NCBI RefSeq assembly: GCF_003048255.1 | Contig: NZ_CP028487.1 | Span: 3,906,001-3,970,000, forward strand | DNA length: 64,000 nucleotides | Direction of reading: 5' to 3' | Source of the DNA: Yersinia massiliensis | GTDB lineage: Bacteria; Pseudomonadota; Gammaproteobacteria; Enterobacterales; Enterobacteriaceae | Part shown: one piece after another, positions 63,011 to 64,000 of the stretch | Numbering within the stretch: the stretch's first letter is position 1 | Layout of the letters: every line of letters begins with the position of its first letter | Notes under the pieces: generated by a model | Database searches by the model: none | Told to the model about the DNA's origin: nothing | Seen by the model: the letters and a program-made list of their open reading frames with translations, nothing else | Made by a program: the position numbers and the translations under genes

Positions 63011-63805
63011 TTGTCCAAGCTTAAACTACACGGCTTCAATAACCTGACAAAAAGCCTGAGTTTTTGTATTTACGATATTTGTTATGCCGAGACCGCAGAC
63101 GATCGCGATGGCTATATCGCCTACATTGACGAACAGTACAACGCCAACCGCTTGACCGAGATCTTGAGCGAGACTTGCTCGATCATTGGTGCAAATATAT
63201 TGAATATCGCGCGTCAGGATTACGATCCGCAAGGTGCCAGTGTCACCATTTTGGTGAGCGAAGAGCCGGTAGACCCTCGTGATGTTGATACCTCGGAACA
63301 CCCTGGCCCACTTCCCAATACGGTCGTCGCTCATTTGGACAAGAGCCACATTTGCGTCCATACCTATCCTGAAAGCCATCCTGAAGCAGGGCTATGCACG
63401 TTCCGTGCGGATATCGAAGTCTCTACCTGTGGAGTGATCTCACCGCTAAAAGCGCTGAATTACCTGATCCACCAGCTGGAATCCGATATCGTCACCATGG
63501 ATTATCGAGTGCGAGGATTTACCCGAGATATCAATGGGGTAAAACACTTTATCGATCATAAGATCAACTCGATTCAGAACTTTATGTCAGACGATATGAA
63601 AGCGCTGTACCACATGATGGATGTGAATGTTTATCAGGAAAATATTTTCCATACCAAGATGATGCTGAAGGATTTCGATTTGAAGCATTATCTGTTCAAT
63701 GCCAAGCCAGAAGAGCTAAGTGCACAAGAACGAGAGCGTATTACTCGCCTGTTATACAAAGAAATGCAGGAAATTTACTATGGCCGTAACGTGCCAGAAG
63801 TTTGA
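63011..63805 (+). CDS. speD: S-adenosylmethionine decarboxylase proenzyme
   Basis: A 264-residue pyruvoyl enzyme that supplies the aminopropyl donor for SpeE. The start codon is TTG ([15 protein letters not shown] after initiation by Met) with AAGGAG eleven bases upstream; no ATG fits the conserved N-terminus. The self-cleavage site is the Lys-Ser in [19 protein letters not shown] (near 111-129). [22 protein letters not shown] and the C-terminal [14 protein letters not shown] match the enterobacterial class 1 enzyme. It is last in the speE-speD operon and is followed by a strong terminator. Confidence 0.98.
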   Translation: MSKLKLHGFNNLTKSLSFCIYDICYAETADDRDGYIAYIDEQYNANRLTEILSETCSIIGANILNIARQDYDPQGASVTILVSEEPVDPRDVDTSEHPGPLPNTVVAHLDKSHICVHTYPESHPEAGLCTFRADIEVSTCGVISPLKALNYLIHQLESDIVTMDYRVRGFTRDINGVKHFIDHKINSIQNFMSDDMKALYHMMDVNVYQENIFHTKMMLKDFDLKHYLFNAKPEELSAQERERITRLLYKEMQEIYYGRNVPEV

Positions 63806-63828
63806 TAACACTTGGGTCAGTTAATATT

Positions 63829-63856
63829 AAAAATCCCGGTTTAGGCCGGGATTTTT
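63829..63856. terminator. Intrinsic terminator of speED
   Basis: AAAAATCCCGG (63829-63839) pairs with CCGGGATTTTT (63846-63856), an 11-base perfect stem with a 6-base loop, symmetric enough to work on both strands. It lies 24 bases after the speD stop. The final 144 bases of the window hold no feature I can support. Confidence 0.93.
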
Positions 63857-64000
63857 AAGTAGCAAAATCAGCCATATCTCGATTTTTATCGTTCTGATGG
63901 TTAACTCGCTAATAATTGATCTCTCACTATTCCCATCCTCCTGTTTAACAGGGTATAAGAAGATCCTATTTTTCCTCTGTCGTTGCACAAGGACGCTGCC

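Overview
The window is ordinary core chromosome of an enterobacterium. Gene content, gene order and protein sequences point to the genus Yersinia: a cysGDNC operon, fhuCDB without fhuA beside mrcB, a periplasmic sodC next to eno, and 123-bp-spaced ERIC-type repeats. The species cannot be fixed from sequence reading alone. I found no rRNA, tRNA, CRISPR array, prophage, insertion sequence or toxin-antitoxin cassette.

Layout. 0.2-2.6 kb: a polar amino-acid ABC transporter operon (binding protein, permease, ATPase). 2.7-13.5 kb: the sulfate assimilation block. Downstream ygbE is followed by cysC, cysN, cysD and cysG, then the divergent aminopeptidase gene iap, then cysJIH. Together these take sulfate to APS, PAPS, sulfite and sulfide, with CysG making the siroheme that CysI needs. 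13.9-15.1 kb: queD and queE (7-deazaguanine/queuosine precursor pathway). 15.2-26.5 kb: sodC, eno, pyrG, mazG, relA, rlmD and the divergent sensor kinase gene barA.

At about 26.6 kb the E. coli-like order jumps from the relA/barA block to the degP-hpt block. 26.7-32.2 kb: degP with a sigma-E-like promoter, dgt, and a tightly coupled mtnN-btuF-yadS operon. 32.2-33.1 kb: a small accessory patch with an unrecognised secreted protein, a terminator and a tandem ERIC array that ends at the erpA stop codon. 33.1-46 kb: erpA, clcA, hemL, fhuCDB with a Fur box, mrcB, hrpB. 46-53.4 kb: thpR, sfsA, dksA, gluQ, pcnB (AUU start codon), folK, panB, panC, panD. 53.4-53.8 kb: a second tandem ERIC array. 53.9-58.7 kb: a polysaccharide deacetylase, the YadGH ABC exporter, carbonic anhydrase, hpt. 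59-64 kb: an unrecognised membrane protein, cueO with a CueR-type promoter, yacC, speE and speD (spermidine synthesis).

No new multigene system is apparent. The observations most worth a second look are: the two tandem ERIC arrays with identical 123-bp period and compensatory hairpin changes; the ATT start and repeat-rich N-terminal insert of pcnB; two small proteins of unknown function; and the places where cargo known from E. coli is absent (CRISPR-Cas at iap-cysH, mazEF at relA-mazG, fhuA, gcd, gud/cdaR).
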